Translations under genes and position numbers: made by a program | Assembly: GCA_021781455.1 (NCBI GenBank) | Contig: JAJXWV010000045.1 | Coordinates: 1-48,086, forward strand | Direction of reading: 5' to 3' | Source of the DNA: Acidobacteriota bacterium | GTDB taxonomy: Bacteria; Acidobacteriota; Thermoanaerobaculia; Gp7-AA8 | DNA: 48,086 nucleotides | The notes under the pieces: generated by a model | What the model was told of the DNA's origin: nothing | Seen by the model: only the letters and a program-made list of their open reading frames with translations | Databases searched by the model: none | Shown: in pieces, positions 1-9,180 of the stretch | Layout of the letters: each line of letters starts with the position of its first letter | How positions within the stretch are numbered: the first letter of the stretch is position 1

Positions 1-24
1 CCCGATCCAGTGAATAATCGTCAT
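1..24 (-). CDS. 5' end of a small unidentified protein, cut by the window edge
   Basis: Only the first eight codons are present, reading MTIIHWIG, leftward off the window. The start is credible because a strong Shine-Dalgarno AGGAGG (complement of 33-38) lies eight bases upstream. The hydrophobic beginning would fit a small membrane protein such as the GlsB/YeaQ stress family, but eight residues cannot decide this. It runs in the same direction as the penicillin-binding protein upstream of it. Confidence 0.5.
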
Positions 25-84
25 GACCCGTTCCTCCTGTATGTGGCTCTGCGCCTTTCGGGTGTAACCCACGAAAAAGATACG

Positions 85-172
85 CGAGCGGACGGGTCAC
101 TCCATTCTGTCTCCGCCGGCTCAGAGTGAGGGGGAGGCCGCGGTTCCGCCGGCGCGGAATGACGGTGGAGTC
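85..172. repeat. Imperfect palindrome of the TCATTC/CTGAGCCGGCGG family
   Basis: Downstream of the penicillin-binding protein gene there is an imperfect inverted repeat with GCCGGC cores. One arm contains CCGCCGGCTCAGAGTGA and the other GCCGGCGCGGAATGAC. The same words recur at the 3' end of aroB and as the ends of the insertion in era, so this looks like one member of a dispersed family. It may also act as a transcription terminator for the gene ending at 171; that is inference. Confidence 0.5.
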
Positions 173-2690
173 AACCCGGCGGCGGAGTCGTGGCGGTTGC
201 CGGCGGCGTCTCGTGAGGCGGGGGCGCGGGCGGTGCCGGCGGCGGAGCGGTGGACTTGTTGCCGGCCGATTCGTCGACGTCCGGAGCCGGCGATTCAGCG
301 CTCTCGCCGGACTGCGCCGATGCGTCGGCGGCGGGCTGCGTGGGCTCGAGCTCCTTCGGCTGATAGAACGGGCGCTGGAGGTAGTAGGGCAATTTGCTCA
401 CCGCGACCGTCGTCCCGTTGCAGTCCTTGTCGGGCTCCTGGCCGGCGATGAACGCCTCCTGGATGACGCGCTCGCACGGACCGACGCCGCGACGGCCGGT
501 CTTCAGATCCATCGGCACGATCACCACGCCCGGCGGTTGATCGAAATCCGGTCGTGCCACCCGGAGCTTCAGCTCGTCGATCTTCTTGAAGATGTCGATC
601 CAGATCGGCAGGGCCACTTCGGCGCCGGTCGCTCCCCCGCCGAGGCTGCGGCTCGGATCGTCGTAGCCCACCCAGACACCCACCGTGTACTCCGGCGAGA
701 AGCCGATGAACCACGCATCGGTGTAGCTGTTCGTGGTACCGGTCTTGCCGGCCAGCGGTGGTGGGAGCACGTGCGCGGCGTAAGCCGTCCCCCGATCGAT
801 CGTTCCTCGCATGACGTGCTGGAGCTCGTACGCCACCTGCGGCTGCGTGGCCTCGGAAAGCTCGGCCAGGGGCTCCTTGAGCACTTTGTCCGTCTGATCC
901 GTGATCCGCCTCACGAAGCGCGGCTTCACGTAGACGCCGTTGTTCGCGAAGACGTTGTAGCCCGCCGTCATTTCGATCGGCGCAATGCCGGCTGCGCCTA
1001 ACGCCAGCGAGGGATACCGCGGGAGATCGGAGGTGATGCCACAACGCCGCGCGAAGTCGACGACGGCGTCGGGCCCGATCATCATGAGTGTCTTGACCGC
1101 AGGCACGTTGATCGACAGCTCCAGCGCTCGCTGGATGGTGACGATCCCGGCGTACTTGCCGTAGTAGTTCTTCGGCGCGTAAATCTGATTGCCCACCGGG
1201 ATGGCGATCGGCGCGTCGAAGAGCGTGTCCGCAGGCGTGAGCCCCTTCTCGAAGGCTGCGCCGTAGACGAATGGCTTAAAGGACGACCCCGTCTGGCGCC
1301 GCGACTGGATGGCCCGGTTGAATTTCGAGATGGCAAAATCGTAGCCGCCGACCAGAGCGCGCACCTCGCCGGTCTTCACGTCCAGGACCACGGCCGCCCC
1401 CTGCACCTGCGGCATCTGATCGAGCACCCAGCTGCGTTGCTTCGTCTTCGGGTCTTCGTTGAGGCGGACGTAGACGATGTCGCCGCGCTTGAGAATCCCG
1501 TCCATCGACTTCTTGCCTGTCCAGACGAACGACGCCGGCGGCAAGTCGATCTGGTCCTTGTTCAGACGGACGGTGGCGCCCCGATCGACGCCCAGCACCA
1601 CGGCCGGGTAGAGCTTGTCGGGCACGTAGGGCTCGTTGCTCCAGCTCGGATCCTTGTAGCTGTCCGGATTGATTCCCTCGCCGACCAGATTTCGCGACGG
1701 CCTGCGGAATCCGCGGCGGTGATCGAAGGCTCGGAGCCCCCGCTGCACGGCCAGCTCCGCCGCTTCCTGGAGCCGCAGATCGAGCGTGGAGTAGACCTTC
1801 AGCCCTTTCTGGTAGAGGTTCTCGACCCCGAACTCCGGATCGCGCTCGATGCCCTGTCGGATCTCCTCGGAAAAGTACGCGCCCACCCGCGGCGCCTCTT
1901 CGCGGTACGTGCCCAGGACGATGGGGGCATTGGCGGCCTGCTGGTACTGCTGACGGGTGATGTAACGCTCTTCCAGCATCCGGTGGAGAACGAAGTTCCG
2001 CCGCGAGATCGCGTGATCGGGATGCGAGATCGGGCTGTAGTACATCGGCGCGCGGATGAGGCCGGCGATGGTGGCCGCTTCCGGCAGGGTCAGGTCTTTC
2101 GCGTGCTTGCCGAAGTACATGCGGGAGGCGGCTTCCACGCCGTAGGCGCCGTGACCGAGGTACATCTGGTTGGCGTAGAGGTCGAAGATCTGGTCCTTGG
2201 TGAAGTTCTTCTCGATGTCGATGGCCAGCAGAGCTTCGTTGATCTTCCGGTGCCAGCTCTTCTCGGGGGTTAGGAATACCTGCTTGGCGAGCTGCTGGGT
2301 CAGCGTCGAGGCGCCCTGGACTTTCTTGCGGGCGATGGCGTCCTTCAACAGGGCGCGGAGGATGGCCTTCGGGTTGATGCCGCCGTGGTGGTAGAAATCG
2401 GCGTCTTCGGTGGCCACGATGGCGTTGACCAGCAGCGGCGACATGTCGCGCTTGGGGATCACGATCCGCTTCTGAATGGCGTACTCAGCGAAAGGAACGT
2501 TGTTGCGGTCGTAGATCCGAGTGATGATCGCGGGACTGTAGTCCTCCAGCGAGGTGACCATCGGCATGCGGACGGCGTGGGCCAGGACGAAGCCGCCGGG
2601 AATGCCGAGGGCGATGAAAATGAGGACGACCAGGAGGCGGCTGCGGCCGCGCCTCGAGGGCGTCTGCGGGATGATCTGCTCTTCGGCCAC
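171..2690 (-). CDS. mrcA: Penicillin-binding protein 1A (bifunctional transglycosylase/transpeptidase)
   Basis: This class A penicillin-binding protein polymerises lipid II and cross-links peptidoglycan at the outer face of the inner membrane. The 839 residues contain a cytoplasmic arginine-rich start, one membrane anchor (about 18-38), the GT51 transglycosylase domain with its catalytic EDADFY motif (about 95-100), an OB-like insert, and the transpeptidase domain with SSFK as the SxxK motif (serine 469), SIN and KTGTT motifs. The C-terminus is a low-complexity proline/alanine tail. The length fits PBP1A. The start is a GTG at 2690 without a clear ribosome site, so a different start is possible. 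It is divergent from the gene at 2798, with about 107 bases between them. Confidence 0.95.
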   Translation of the reverse strand: MAEEQIIPQTPSRRGRSRLLVVLIFIALGIPGGFVLAHAVRMPMVTSLEDYSPAIITRIYDRNNVPFAEYAIQKRIVIPKRDMSPLLVNAIVATEDADFYHHGGINPKAILRALLKDAIARKKVQGASTLTQQLAKQVFLTPEKSWHRKINEALLAIDIEKNFTKDQIFDLYANQMYLGHGAYGVEAASRMYFGKHAKDLTLPEAATIAGLIRAPMYYSPISHPDHAISRRNFVLHRMLEERYITRQQYQQAANAPIVLGTYREEAPRVGAYFSEEIRQGIERDPEFGVENLYQKGLKVYSTLDLRLQEAAELAVQRGLRAFDHRRGFRRPSRNLVGEGINPDSYKDPSWSNEPYVPDKLYPAVVLGVDRGATVRLNKDQIDLPPASFVWTGKKSMDGILKRGDIVYVRLNEDPKTKQRSWVLDQMPQVQGAAVVLDVKTGEVRALVGGYDFAISKFNRAIQSRRQTGSSFKPFVYGAAFEKGLTPADTLFDAPIAIPVGNQIYAPKNYYGKYAGIVTIQRALELSINVPAVKTLMMIGPDAVVDFARRCGITSDLPRYPSLALGAAGIAPIEMTAGYNVFANNGVYVKPRFVRRITDQTDKVLKEPLAELSEATQPQVAYELQHVMRGTIDRGTAYAAHVLPPPLAGKTGTTNSYTDAWFIGFSPEYTVGVWVGYDDPSRSLGGGATGAEVALPIWIDIFKKIDELKLRVARPDFDQPPGVVIVPMDLKTGRRGVGPCERVIQEAFIAGQEPDKDCNGTTVAVSKLPYYLQRPFYQPKELEPTQPAADASAQSGESAESPAPDVDESAGNKSTAPPPAPPAPPPHETPPATATTPPPG

Positions 2691-2797
2691 GGTTATTCAG
2701 TTTAAAGCGGTCAGCGTCCAGACCGCATGCGAATGTGAGGTGTCGGAATCGAGGAGCTCTCACAGCCGCAGCGCGTCAGGATAAACTACAAACTCGA

Positions 2798-3211
2798 ATG
2801 TCCACGGCCGCAAATCCCATCGCACCGCCGGTCCCCGAGTGGAGCCGCCTCGTCGGCGACTCGCTCAAGCAGTACGGGCCCTGGCACACCCACGCGAAGC
2901 TGCTGGAGGCGCGCAAAGCGTATCCCGATGACCTCGCTTTGCGCGGATACGTCGAAATCCTGCGCAACGCCATTGTCCGGGAGTTCCTCACCCATCCGAA
3001 GGGAATGCAGGCCGTGCCGCGGCTGAGCGCGGAGTTCCTGACGAACTTCGACCGGTTCAACCTGAACGCCCAGGAAGGCTACCTGGTGTCGTTGATCGAC
3101 GGCCGCCTCGATCTCCAGAAACTGACCATCCTCAGCCCGTTCGACCCGTTCACGACGATGTTCATCCTGGCCAAGCTCCAGCAGGAGCGGGCCATCACGG
3201 TGCCTCAATGA
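2798..3211 (+). CDS. Small protein of unknown function coupled to a histidine kinase
   Basis: This 137-residue soluble protein has no signal peptide or membrane segment. The second half (a run around EGYLVSLIDG, then a hydrophobic helix ending in LAKLQQERAI) resembles the C-terminal part of DUF4388/PATAN-type signalling proteins, where a 'SxIDG' motif is followed by a helical bundle ending in a basic helix. That similarity is from memory and weak. The ATG at 2798 is preferred over an upstream in-frame start because the extension looks non-coding. Its stop overlaps the start of the histidine kinase (ATGA at 3208-3211), so the two are probably translationally coupled and work together. Confidence 0.75.
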   Translation: MSTAANPIAPPVPEWSRLVGDSLKQYGPWHTHAKLLEARKAYPDDLALRGYVEILRNAIVREFLTHPKGMQAVPRLSAEFLTNFDRFNLNAQEGYLVSLIDGRLDLQKLTILSPFDPFTTMFILAKLQQERAITVPQ

Positions 3212-4251
3212 GCTCGTTCGCCATCGCCCTTCTCGATCGCCTTCCCGCTCCCGTGGCCGTGGTCACCGAGACGGGATCGATCGAGTACCGCAACAACGCC
3301 TTCGAAGAGTCGTTCGGAGGCAACGCCGCCACCTGGCTCAACCAGGCCGCACGCGCCGTGGCCGGCGAGCGCGGATGGCTGCAGGGCTTCTTCCTGACCG
3401 GCGGCGACGAGCAGACCACGATGGACACCGACATCAGCGGTCGCGTCTACCGCATCGACAAGATCATGAACGTCGACGGGGAGGCGCGGTCGGTGGCGCT
3501 GCGCTTCGAAGACGTCACCGCCCAGCGCGAGGCCGAGCAGGCCAAGTCCGACTTCACGTCGATGATCGTGCACGACCTGCGCGGCCCTCTGTCTGGAATC
3601 CAGGGAACGCTGGAGTTCGTGCTCAGCCAGGAAGGCTCGAAGATCGACTCGATGTACCTCGACCTGCTCACCGAGGCCCAGCGAGAGTCCGAGCGGATGA
3701 TGAACCTCATCAACGAGCTGCTGGACTTCTCGAAGATCGAGTCGGGCAACTTCGTCATCGATCCCGAGCCGGTACGCGTGGAAGGCATCCTCAAGCGCGC
3801 CGTCCGCTCCCTGCAGTCGGTCGCTCAGCGCGACGACATCTTCCTGCTCAGCGCTCACCCGCGCGACATCCCTCAGATCAGCGGCAGCCTCGAAAAGCTC
3901 ACCCAGGCCATCATCAACCTCATCTCCAACTCGCTGAAGTTCACGCCGAAGAAGGGCCTGATCTCGGTCGGTGCCCAGGTCGTCCGCGACAGCGATCAGC
4001 ATCCTGAGACCATCGTCGTGACGATCACTGACAGCGGCATGGGCATCAAGTCAGGCGAGATCGAGCAGATCTGGGAGAAGTACAAGCAGACCAAGAACAA
4101 GTCGCTGCGCGGCGGCGGCGGAACGGGTCTGGGTCTGTACATCGTCCGTCAGATCGTGCAGGCGCACGGCGGCAGGATTTCGGTCGCCAGCGTGGAAGGC
4201 GTCGGCACGAGCATGGTGGTGACGCTCCCAGTCAAGCGCGCGGCCGCGTAA
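3208..4251 (+). CDS. Soluble PAS-domain sensor histidine kinase
   Basis: This is a cytoplasmic two-component sensor of 347 residues without membrane segments. An N-terminal PAS-like domain (about 8-105) leads into a HisKA dimerisation domain with the phospho-acceptor in VHDLRGPL (histidine 122). The HATPase domain has the N box (NLISNSLKF, asparagine 241), the G1 box DSGMGI (275-280) and the G2 box GTGLGL (305-310). All residues needed for autophosphorylation appear present. No response regulator lies nearby, so its partner is encoded elsewhere. It is preceded by, and overlaps by four bases, the small gene at 2798. Its stop is 26 bases from the convergent aroB stop. Confidence 0.93.
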   Translation: MSSFAIALLDRLPAPVAVVTETGSIEYRNNAFEESFGGNAATWLNQAARAVAGERGWLQGFFLTGGDEQTTMDTDISGRVYRIDKIMNVDGEARSVALRFEDVTAQREAEQAKSDFTSMIVHDLRGPLSGIQGTLEFVLSQEGSKIDSMYLDLLTEAQRESERMMNLINELLDFSKIESGNFVIDPEPVRVEGILKRAVRSLQSVAQRDDIFLLSAHPRDIPQISGSLEKLTQAIINLISNSLKFTPKKGLISVGAQVVRDSDQHPETIVVTITDSGMGIKSGEIEQIWEKYKQTKNKSLRGGGGTGLGLYIVRQIVQAHGGRISVASVEGVGTSMVVTLPVKRAAA

Positions 4252-4272
4252 GGGACGCCATCGCGCGGCGCC

Positions 4273-4292
4273 ACCGTCACTCTGAGCCGGCG
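4273..4292. repeat. Half copy of the TCACTCTGAGCCGGCGG repeat at the aroB 3' end
   Basis: The words TCACTCTGAGCCGGCGG, also seen downstream of the penicillin-binding protein and (as TCATCC...) at the ends of the era insertion, begin just before the aroB stop codon. They encode the last few residues (ASAGSE) of AroB. A repeat seems to have replaced the original C-terminus or stop of the gene. Confidence 0.45.
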
Positions 4293-5365
4293 GAGGCAAC
4301 GCCCAGCACTTCGTCGATCCCGAACCGCACGTCGTCGTCGCTGACCCCGAACACCTCGCACGCGCCCACTCGCCGGGGCAGAACCATGATCCGCTCGCTG
4401 CCGGTGTTCTTCTTGTCGTGCTCCGTTGCGGCGAGGATCGCTGCCGGATCGAGGAGCGGCAGGCGCGACGGACCATAGGCGCGAATGGTCGCGTCGATCC
4501 GCTGTCGCGCAGCTTCCTCGAGAACATCGCGCCGTACGGCCACTGCGTTCGCACCGATCATTCCCCAGGCCACCGCCTCCCCGTGCGTGATGCCGCGATA
4601 CTGCATGGCCGCCTCGATTCCGTGTGCGATGGTGTGGCCGTAGTTGAGCAGGCGGCGCAGATCGGCCTCGCGTTCGTCCGCGGAGACGATCTCCGCTTTG
4701 ACTCGGATGGCGCGCTCGACGAGCTCCTCGACGAGCGCCGGCTCGAGCGCCAGGATCTCTTTGTGCCGTTCCTCGAAAAGAGAGAACAGCACCGGATCCG
4801 CAATCACGCCGCCCTTCATTGCTTCGAAGAGGCCGCTGAGAAGTTCGTTCGGCGGAAGCGTCCGCAGAACGGCCGTGTCGGAGAACACGGCCCGCGGCGG
4901 ATGGAAGCTTCCGACCAGATTCTTTCCTCTGGGGTGGTTCACGGCCACCTTCCCGCCGATGGAGCTGTCTACCTGCGCCAGCAGCGTCGTCGGGACCTGC
5001 ACCAGGTCAATGCCGCGCAGAAAGATCGACGCCGCGAATCCGGCGGTATCGCCCAGCATGCCGCCGCCCACGACTACCACCATCGAGTCCCGCTTCGCCC
5101 CGCGATCGAGCAGGGCTGTGACAATGCGTTCGGCGTTCTGCAGAGTCTTCGCCGACTCCCCTTCCTCGACGACGATCACGTCGGCGGCCGGCTCGAACGA
5201 CGCTGCCACCCGATCGCCGAAGCGCGCCCGCAGCGCCTCCGACGTGATGACGAAGACCCGCCCGCGCGGCGTTGCGAGCCTGCCGACTTCGTCGAGAAGG
5301 TCGCGGCCGACGTACACCGGGTACGTCGCAGAGGCTTGCTTGATGGTGATGATGAGTGGCTGCAT
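4277..5365 (-). CDS. aroB: 3-dehydroquinate synthase
   Basis: AroB converts DAHP to 3-dehydroquinate, the second step of the shikimate pathway; the first enzyme is also in this window (45026-46060). At 362 residues the length is typical. It carries the NAD-binding glycine-rich GGGMLGD (about 100-106), the conserved VPTTLLAQVDSSIGGK block (about 124-139), and the zinc/substrate motifs NYGHTIAHGIE (about 241-251) and HGEAVAWG (about 261). The start is ATG at 5365. The intergenic gap to aspS holds an inverted 8-bp repeat array, so the two genes are probably not tightly coupled although they share a strand. Confidence 0.96.
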   Translation of the reverse strand: MQPLIITIKQASATYPVYVGRDLLDEVGRLATPRGRVFVITSEALRARFGDRVAASFEPAADVIVVEEGESAKTLQNAERIVTALLDRGAKRDSMVVVVGGGMLGDTAGFAASIFLRGIDLVQVPTTLLAQVDSSIGGKVAVNHPRGKNLVGSFHPPRAVFSDTAVLRTLPPNELLSGLFEAMKGGVIADPVLFSLFEERHKEILALEPALVEELVERAIRVKAEIVSADEREADLRRLLNYGHTIAHGIEAAMQYRGITHGEAVAWGMIGANAVAVRRDVLEEAARQRIDATIRAYGPSRLPLLDPAAILAATEHDKKNTGSERIMVLPRRVGACEVFGVSDDDVRFGIDEVLGVASAGSE

Positions 5366-5370
5366 GTGCC

Positions 5371-5471
5371 GGTTGCGAGGTCACGAGGTTGCGAGGTTTC
5401 GAGGCGGGCGACGGGAGACCTTCGTCCCCGCGACCTCGCAACCTCGCGACCTCGTGACCTCGTGACCTCGG
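5371..5471. repeat. Inverted pair of 8-bp tandem arrays (unit CGAGGTTG)
   Basis: Left arm 5371-5402 is four octamers of the form GGTTGCGA/GGTCACGA. The right arm 5429-5471 is five octamers of the opposite strand, CGCGACCT/CGTGACCT. The two arms can pair around a loop of about 26 bases. The structure fills the gap between the aroB start and the aspS stop. It belongs with the heptamer arrays found elsewhere in this window but has period eight. Confidence 0.85.
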
Positions 5472-5475
5472 ATCA

Positions 5476-7227
5476 TCAAGTTCCCTTTTTCAGCGCGATC
5501 CCCAGCTCGTCGAGCTGCTTTTCGTCCACCGCGGCCGGCGCATCGCTCATCAGGTCCTGGGCCCGAGCGGTCTTGGGGAAGGCGATCACGTCGCGCAGCG
5601 ACTCGGCACGGGCCATGAGCATCACCATGCGATCGAGTCCGAGGGCCACGCCGCCGTGGGGCGGAGCACCGTAGCGAAACGCTTCCATGAGGAATCCGAA
5701 GCGCTGCCTGGCCTCCTGGTCGGTGATACCGAGAGCGCGGAACATCCGCGCCTGGACCTCGGGCTGGTTGATGCGGATCGACCCTCCGCCTAACTCGAGG
5801 CCGTTCAGCACGACGTCGTAGGCGCGAGCCATCGTGGCGCCGGGATCGCTCTCCAGCTTCTCGATGTCGGCTGCCGCCGGCGAGGTGAAGGGATGGTGCC
5901 GCGCGAAATAGCGCTGTGTCTCCTCATCCCATTCGAACAGTGGAAAGTCCGTGACCCAAAGGAACTCGAACCGATTCTCGGGAATCATCCCCTGCTCCCT
6001 GGCCACGCGGAGGCGCAGCTGTCCGAGGGCGTCGAGGACCTTCAGTTCTTTGCCTGCGATGATCAGCGCCAGGTCGTTCTCGTTCACGCGGAGGGTCTGC
6101 CGCAGCGCATCGAACGACGCGTCGGTCAGGAACTTCTTGATCGACGAGGCGTGCTGGGCGTCGAACTTGACCCAGATCAGGCCGCTGGCGCCGAGCTTCT
6201 TCGCTTCCTCCGTCAGGTCGTCGATGCGCTTGCGCGACAGAGACGCGCCGCCGGGAACGACGATGGCGCGCACGGTGGCTGCGGCGCGGAAAGGCTCGAA
6301 CTCGATCGTCCGTGCCACGGCGGTCACGTCCTTCAGCTCCATCCCGAAGCGCATGTCCGGCCGGTCGATGCCGAAACGCTCCATGGCTTCGTGCCACGAC
6401 ATGCGCGGGAACGGCACCGGCACGGGAATTCCGGCCAGTGGGAAGACCTCCGTGAAGAGCCCTTCGATGAGGGTATAGATGAACTCCTCGTTGATGAACG
6501 AGGCTTCGACATCGATCTGCGTGAACTCCGGCTGGCGGTCGCGGCGCAGGTCCTCGTCGCGGAAGCAGCGCGCGATTTGGAAATAGCGCTCCAGGCCCGC
6601 GACCATGCAGAGCTGCTTGAAGATCTGCGGCGACTGCGGCAGCGCGTAGAACGTGCCATGGTGAACGCGGCTCGGCACGAGATAGTCGCGCGCCCCTTCC
6701 GGCGTCGACTTCGTGAGGATCGGCGTCTCCACCTCGAGGAAGCCGTTCCGGTTCATGTAGTCGCGGACCGCGAACGCCACCTTGTGCCGAAGCATCATGT
6801 TCTGCGTGAGCGACGGCCGCCGCAGGTCGAGATAGCGGTACTTCAGCCGCAGCTCTTCGGCGGCGTCGGTGTCGTCTTCGACGGCGAAGGGGGGCGTATC
6901 GGCGCGGGCGAGGATCTCGACGTGCGTGGCCACGATTTCCACGTCGCCGGTGGCCAGCTTCGGATTCTTCTGGCCTTCGGTTCGTTCGACGACCTCCCCC
7001 TCGAGCCGGACGACGAATTCCGAGCGGAGCTCCTTGGCCGTGTTGACGGTCTCCTCGCTCGCTCCACGTTCGCGATCGACGACGACCTGGCAGATACCGC
7101 TGCGGTCGCGCAGATCGACGAAGATCAGCTCGCCGAAATCGCGCCGCTTCTGCACCCATCCGGCCAGAGCCACTTTGCGTCCGACCTTCTCCCGGCGGAG
7201 GGTTCCTGCATATACACGTTCGGTCAT
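5476..7227 (-). CDS. aspS: Aspartyl-tRNA synthetase
   Basis: This class II synthetase charges tRNA-Asp in the cytoplasm. The 583 residues match the bacterial type, with an N-terminal OB-fold anticodon-binding domain (about 1-110), a catalytic core with motif 2 (FRDEDLRRDRQPEFTQID), an inserted GAD domain (about 290-400), and motif 3 near the C-terminus (GLDRMVML). Whether it is discriminating or also charges tRNA-Asn cannot be told by eye. Its ATG overlaps the stop of the upstream carbonic-anhydrase-like gene by four bases (7224-7227), so the two are co-transcribed and probably translationally coupled. Confidence 0.97.
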   Translation of the reverse strand: MTERVYAGTLRREKVGRKVALAGWVQKRRDFGELIFVDLRDRSGICQVVVDRERGASEETVNTAKELRSEFVVRLEGEVVERTEGQKNPKLATGDVEIVATHVEILARADTPPFAVEDDTDAAEELRLKYRYLDLRRPSLTQNMMLRHKVAFAVRDYMNRNGFLEVETPILTKSTPEGARDYLVPSRVHHGTFYALPQSPQIFKQLCMVAGLERYFQIARCFRDEDLRRDRQPEFTQIDVEASFINEEFIYTLIEGLFTEVFPLAGIPVPVPFPRMSWHEAMERFGIDRPDMRFGMELKDVTAVARTIEFEPFRAAATVRAIVVPGGASLSRKRIDDLTEEAKKLGASGLIWVKFDAQHASSIKKFLTDASFDALRQTLRVNENDLALIIAGKELKVLDALGQLRLRVAREQGMIPENRFEFLWVTDFPLFEWDEETQRYFARHHPFTSPAAADIEKLESDPGATMARAYDVVLNGLELGGGSIRINQPEVQARMFRALGITDQEARQRFGFLMEAFRYGAPPHGGVALGLDRMVMLMARAESLRDVIAFPKTARAQDLMSDAPAAVDEKQLDELGIALKKGT

Positions 7228-7799
7228 GATTTCTTCACGTTGTCGCTGCCCTGAGGCTTGAGCACGTCGCCGAGCGTAACGGGCTCACGATCCCTGAGGT
7301 ACTCCTCTTTGTACTCGACGTAGTGCCGCCACGATTGTTCCAGCAGTTCGATCTCTTTCTCCGTGAGCTCGCGTTTGATGCGCGCCGGTACACCGACGAC
7401 CAGCGTGCGCGGCGGTACGTGCATACCCTCCGGAACGAGCGTTCCCGCGCCGACGAGAGCGTTTTCGCCGATCACCGCACCGTCGAGAATGCGCGCCCCC
7501 ATTCCGATCAGCGCTCCGCGCTTGATCGTGCACCCGTGGATGATCGCCCCGTGACCGATCGTGACTTCCTCGGCAATGATGGTCGGCGCCGTGCCGGCCG
7601 TGACGTGGACCACGCAGTTGTCCTGGATGTTCGTCCTCGAGCCCACCCGGATGATGTTCACGTCCGCCCGAACAACGGTGCCGAACCAGATCGAGCAATC
7701 GTTCGCGATCTCCAGATCGCCAATCAGTGTCGCGTTCTCGGCGATGAACACTTTTTCGCCGACTCGCGGCCGTTTCCCTTTGTAACGCCTGCCAATCAT
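7224..7799 (-). CDS. Gamma-class carbonic anhydrase family protein
   Basis: This is a 191-residue left-handed beta-helix protein built from hexapeptide repeats (pattern I-G-x-x-x-x). The three zinc-ligand histidines of the gamma class can be placed at 65 (in VVHVTAG), 83 and 88 (IGHGAIIHG), with the typical spacing of five between the last two. A C-terminal helical extension follows. Members of this family (YrdA, CaiE, Cam) are trimers; many have no proven carbonic anhydrase activity, so the reaction is uncertain. It is the first gene of a pair with aspS. Confidence 0.9.
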   Translation of the reverse strand: MIGRRYKGKRPRVGEKVFIAENATLIGDLEIANDCSIWFGTVVRADVNIIRVGSRTNIQDNCVVHVTAGTAPTIIAEEVTIGHGAIIHGCTIKRGALIGMGARILDGAVIGENALVGAGTLVPEGMHVPPRTLVVGVPARIKRELTEKEIELLEQSWRHYVEYKEEYLRDREPVTLGDVLKPQGSDNVKKS

Positions 7800-7863
7800 G
7801 GGCGCGGACTTTACCAGCGTGTCGGTTGTTGCGGGTAGCGCGTGGCCTTCAGAGCAGTTGTTT

Positions 7864-9078
7864 TCAATCCGACCGTAGCCGCCACATACGCCAGGTCCAC
7901 GCTGCCCAGACCACCGCGAATGCGACGGCGACCGAGGCGGTCACGATCGTCGCTGCAGGCGCTCCGAAGCGATCAGCCGCTAGGCCTGTGGAGATGCTCG
8001 ACACGCTCATCGCCAGCGTGAGCAGGCCGTAGTCCGCTGCGAAGACCCGGCCCCGAATCCAATCTTCGGTCTCGCGCTGCAGGCCGTAGGTCGATACCTG
8101 CCAGGCCGCGCCGCCGCCGAGATGCGCGAAGAAGATCGCGAACAACCCCGCCACGAGGGAACCGGAAAGGCCGAGACCCATGTAGCCGAGCCCGAATACG
8201 AGAATCGCCACGGCAATCGAGCGATATTGCGCGTCGTCGCGGCGCAGCAGTGCCCGGACGACGAACGGCCCGCAGAGCGCGCCCAGCCCGCGCGCCGCGA
8301 AGAGCAATCCAATGCCCATCGCCCCCGCCTTGAAGACCTCTTTGCCGAAGACGCTCAGCATGGCGATCACGCCGGCGCCGACGCTGTATCCGCCCTTCAC
8401 GGTCAGCAGCGCCAGAACGCGCGGATGCGATCGCGCATATCCGAACGTCTGACGGAGCGACTCGACGAGCGGCGGATGTTCGTACTGCTTCTCCCGAATT
8501 TCCGAGAACCGGGCGCGCATCATCGAGAGAATGACCGCCGAAAAGAGGAAGCTTGCCGCGTCGATGAGGAACGACCAGTCGCGGCCGAACTTCATCGTCA
8601 CCAGGCCGCCGATCGCCGCACCGGCCGCCAGCATCGTGCCCCATGTCGATCCCATCAGCACGTTTGCCGGCCCGAGCTCTTCGGTCGCCACGATGTTTGG
8701 CAAAGCCGCCTGCGACGCTGGCTCGAAATACGCCGAGCCGATCGAGATCAGCACCACGCCCAGAAACGCGAACGGCAGCGTCGCCGTTGTCCGCGCCAGC
8801 AACGGCAGAAGGCAGGCACCCGTGCGCACCAGGTCGACGGCGATCATGAGCTTGCGCCGGTCCACCTTGTCGACCACATGACCGGCCATCGGCGTCACGA
8901 GAAAGATCGGCAGCGACTGACAGAGCAGCATCACCGACGCGAGCGCCGCCGACCCCGTCAGCGTCAGCACGAGGTCGAGCAGCGCCACCGTGAGGAACCA
9001 GTCCCCTCCCAGCGAGATCAGGCTGCCGACATAGAGCAACCGGAAGTCGCGATTGTGCCGGAGCAGGCGCCAGTACAT
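7864..9078 (-). CDS. MFS transporter, probable drug or siderophore exporter type
   Basis: This is a 404-residue major facilitator with about twelve hydrophobic helices and short loops. It begins MYWRLLRHNRDFRLLYVGSL, typical of the MFS_3/EntS-like group ('NRxFRxLxxGxxxS'). The motif A-like loop between helices 2 and 3 reads GHVVDKVDRRKLM, which supports a proton-driven exporter. The substrate cannot be predicted. It stands alone: the gene on the left ends 64 bases away and the gene on the right is divergent. Confidence 0.88.
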   Translation of the reverse strand: MYWRLLRHNRDFRLLYVGSLISLGGDWFLTVALLDLVLTLTGSAALASVMLLCQSLPIFLVTPMAGHVVDKVDRRKLMIAVDLVRTGACLLPLLARTTATLPFAFLGVVLISIGSAYFEPASQAALPNIVATEELGPANVLMGSTWGTMLAAGAAIGGLVTMKFGRDWSFLIDAASFLFSAVILSMMRARFSEIREKQYEHPPLVESLRQTFGYARSHPRVLALLTVKGGYSVGAGVIAMLSVFGKEVFKAGAMGIGLLFAARGLGALCGPFVVRALLRRDDAQYRSIAVAILVFGLGYMGLGLSGSLVAGLFAIFFAHLGGGAAWQVSTYGLQRETEDWIRGRVFAADYGLLTLAMSVSSISTGLAADRFGAPAATIVTASVAVAFAVVWAAWTWRMWRLRSD

Positions 9079-9180
9079 GAGCCGCGCATCCTAGCAGTCC
9101 CGGCTGATCACCAGCAGCCGTGAACGGCTGCACATAGCCGTGATTCGTCCGGGCGTATCCGCTTGCCAGGAGGACCTTCC

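Noticed and set aside
126-1001. Long open frames opposite the penicillin-binding protein and most other genes
   Set aside because: GC-rich antisense shadows: arginine- and alanine-rich translations with no domain, lying wholly over well-supported genes.
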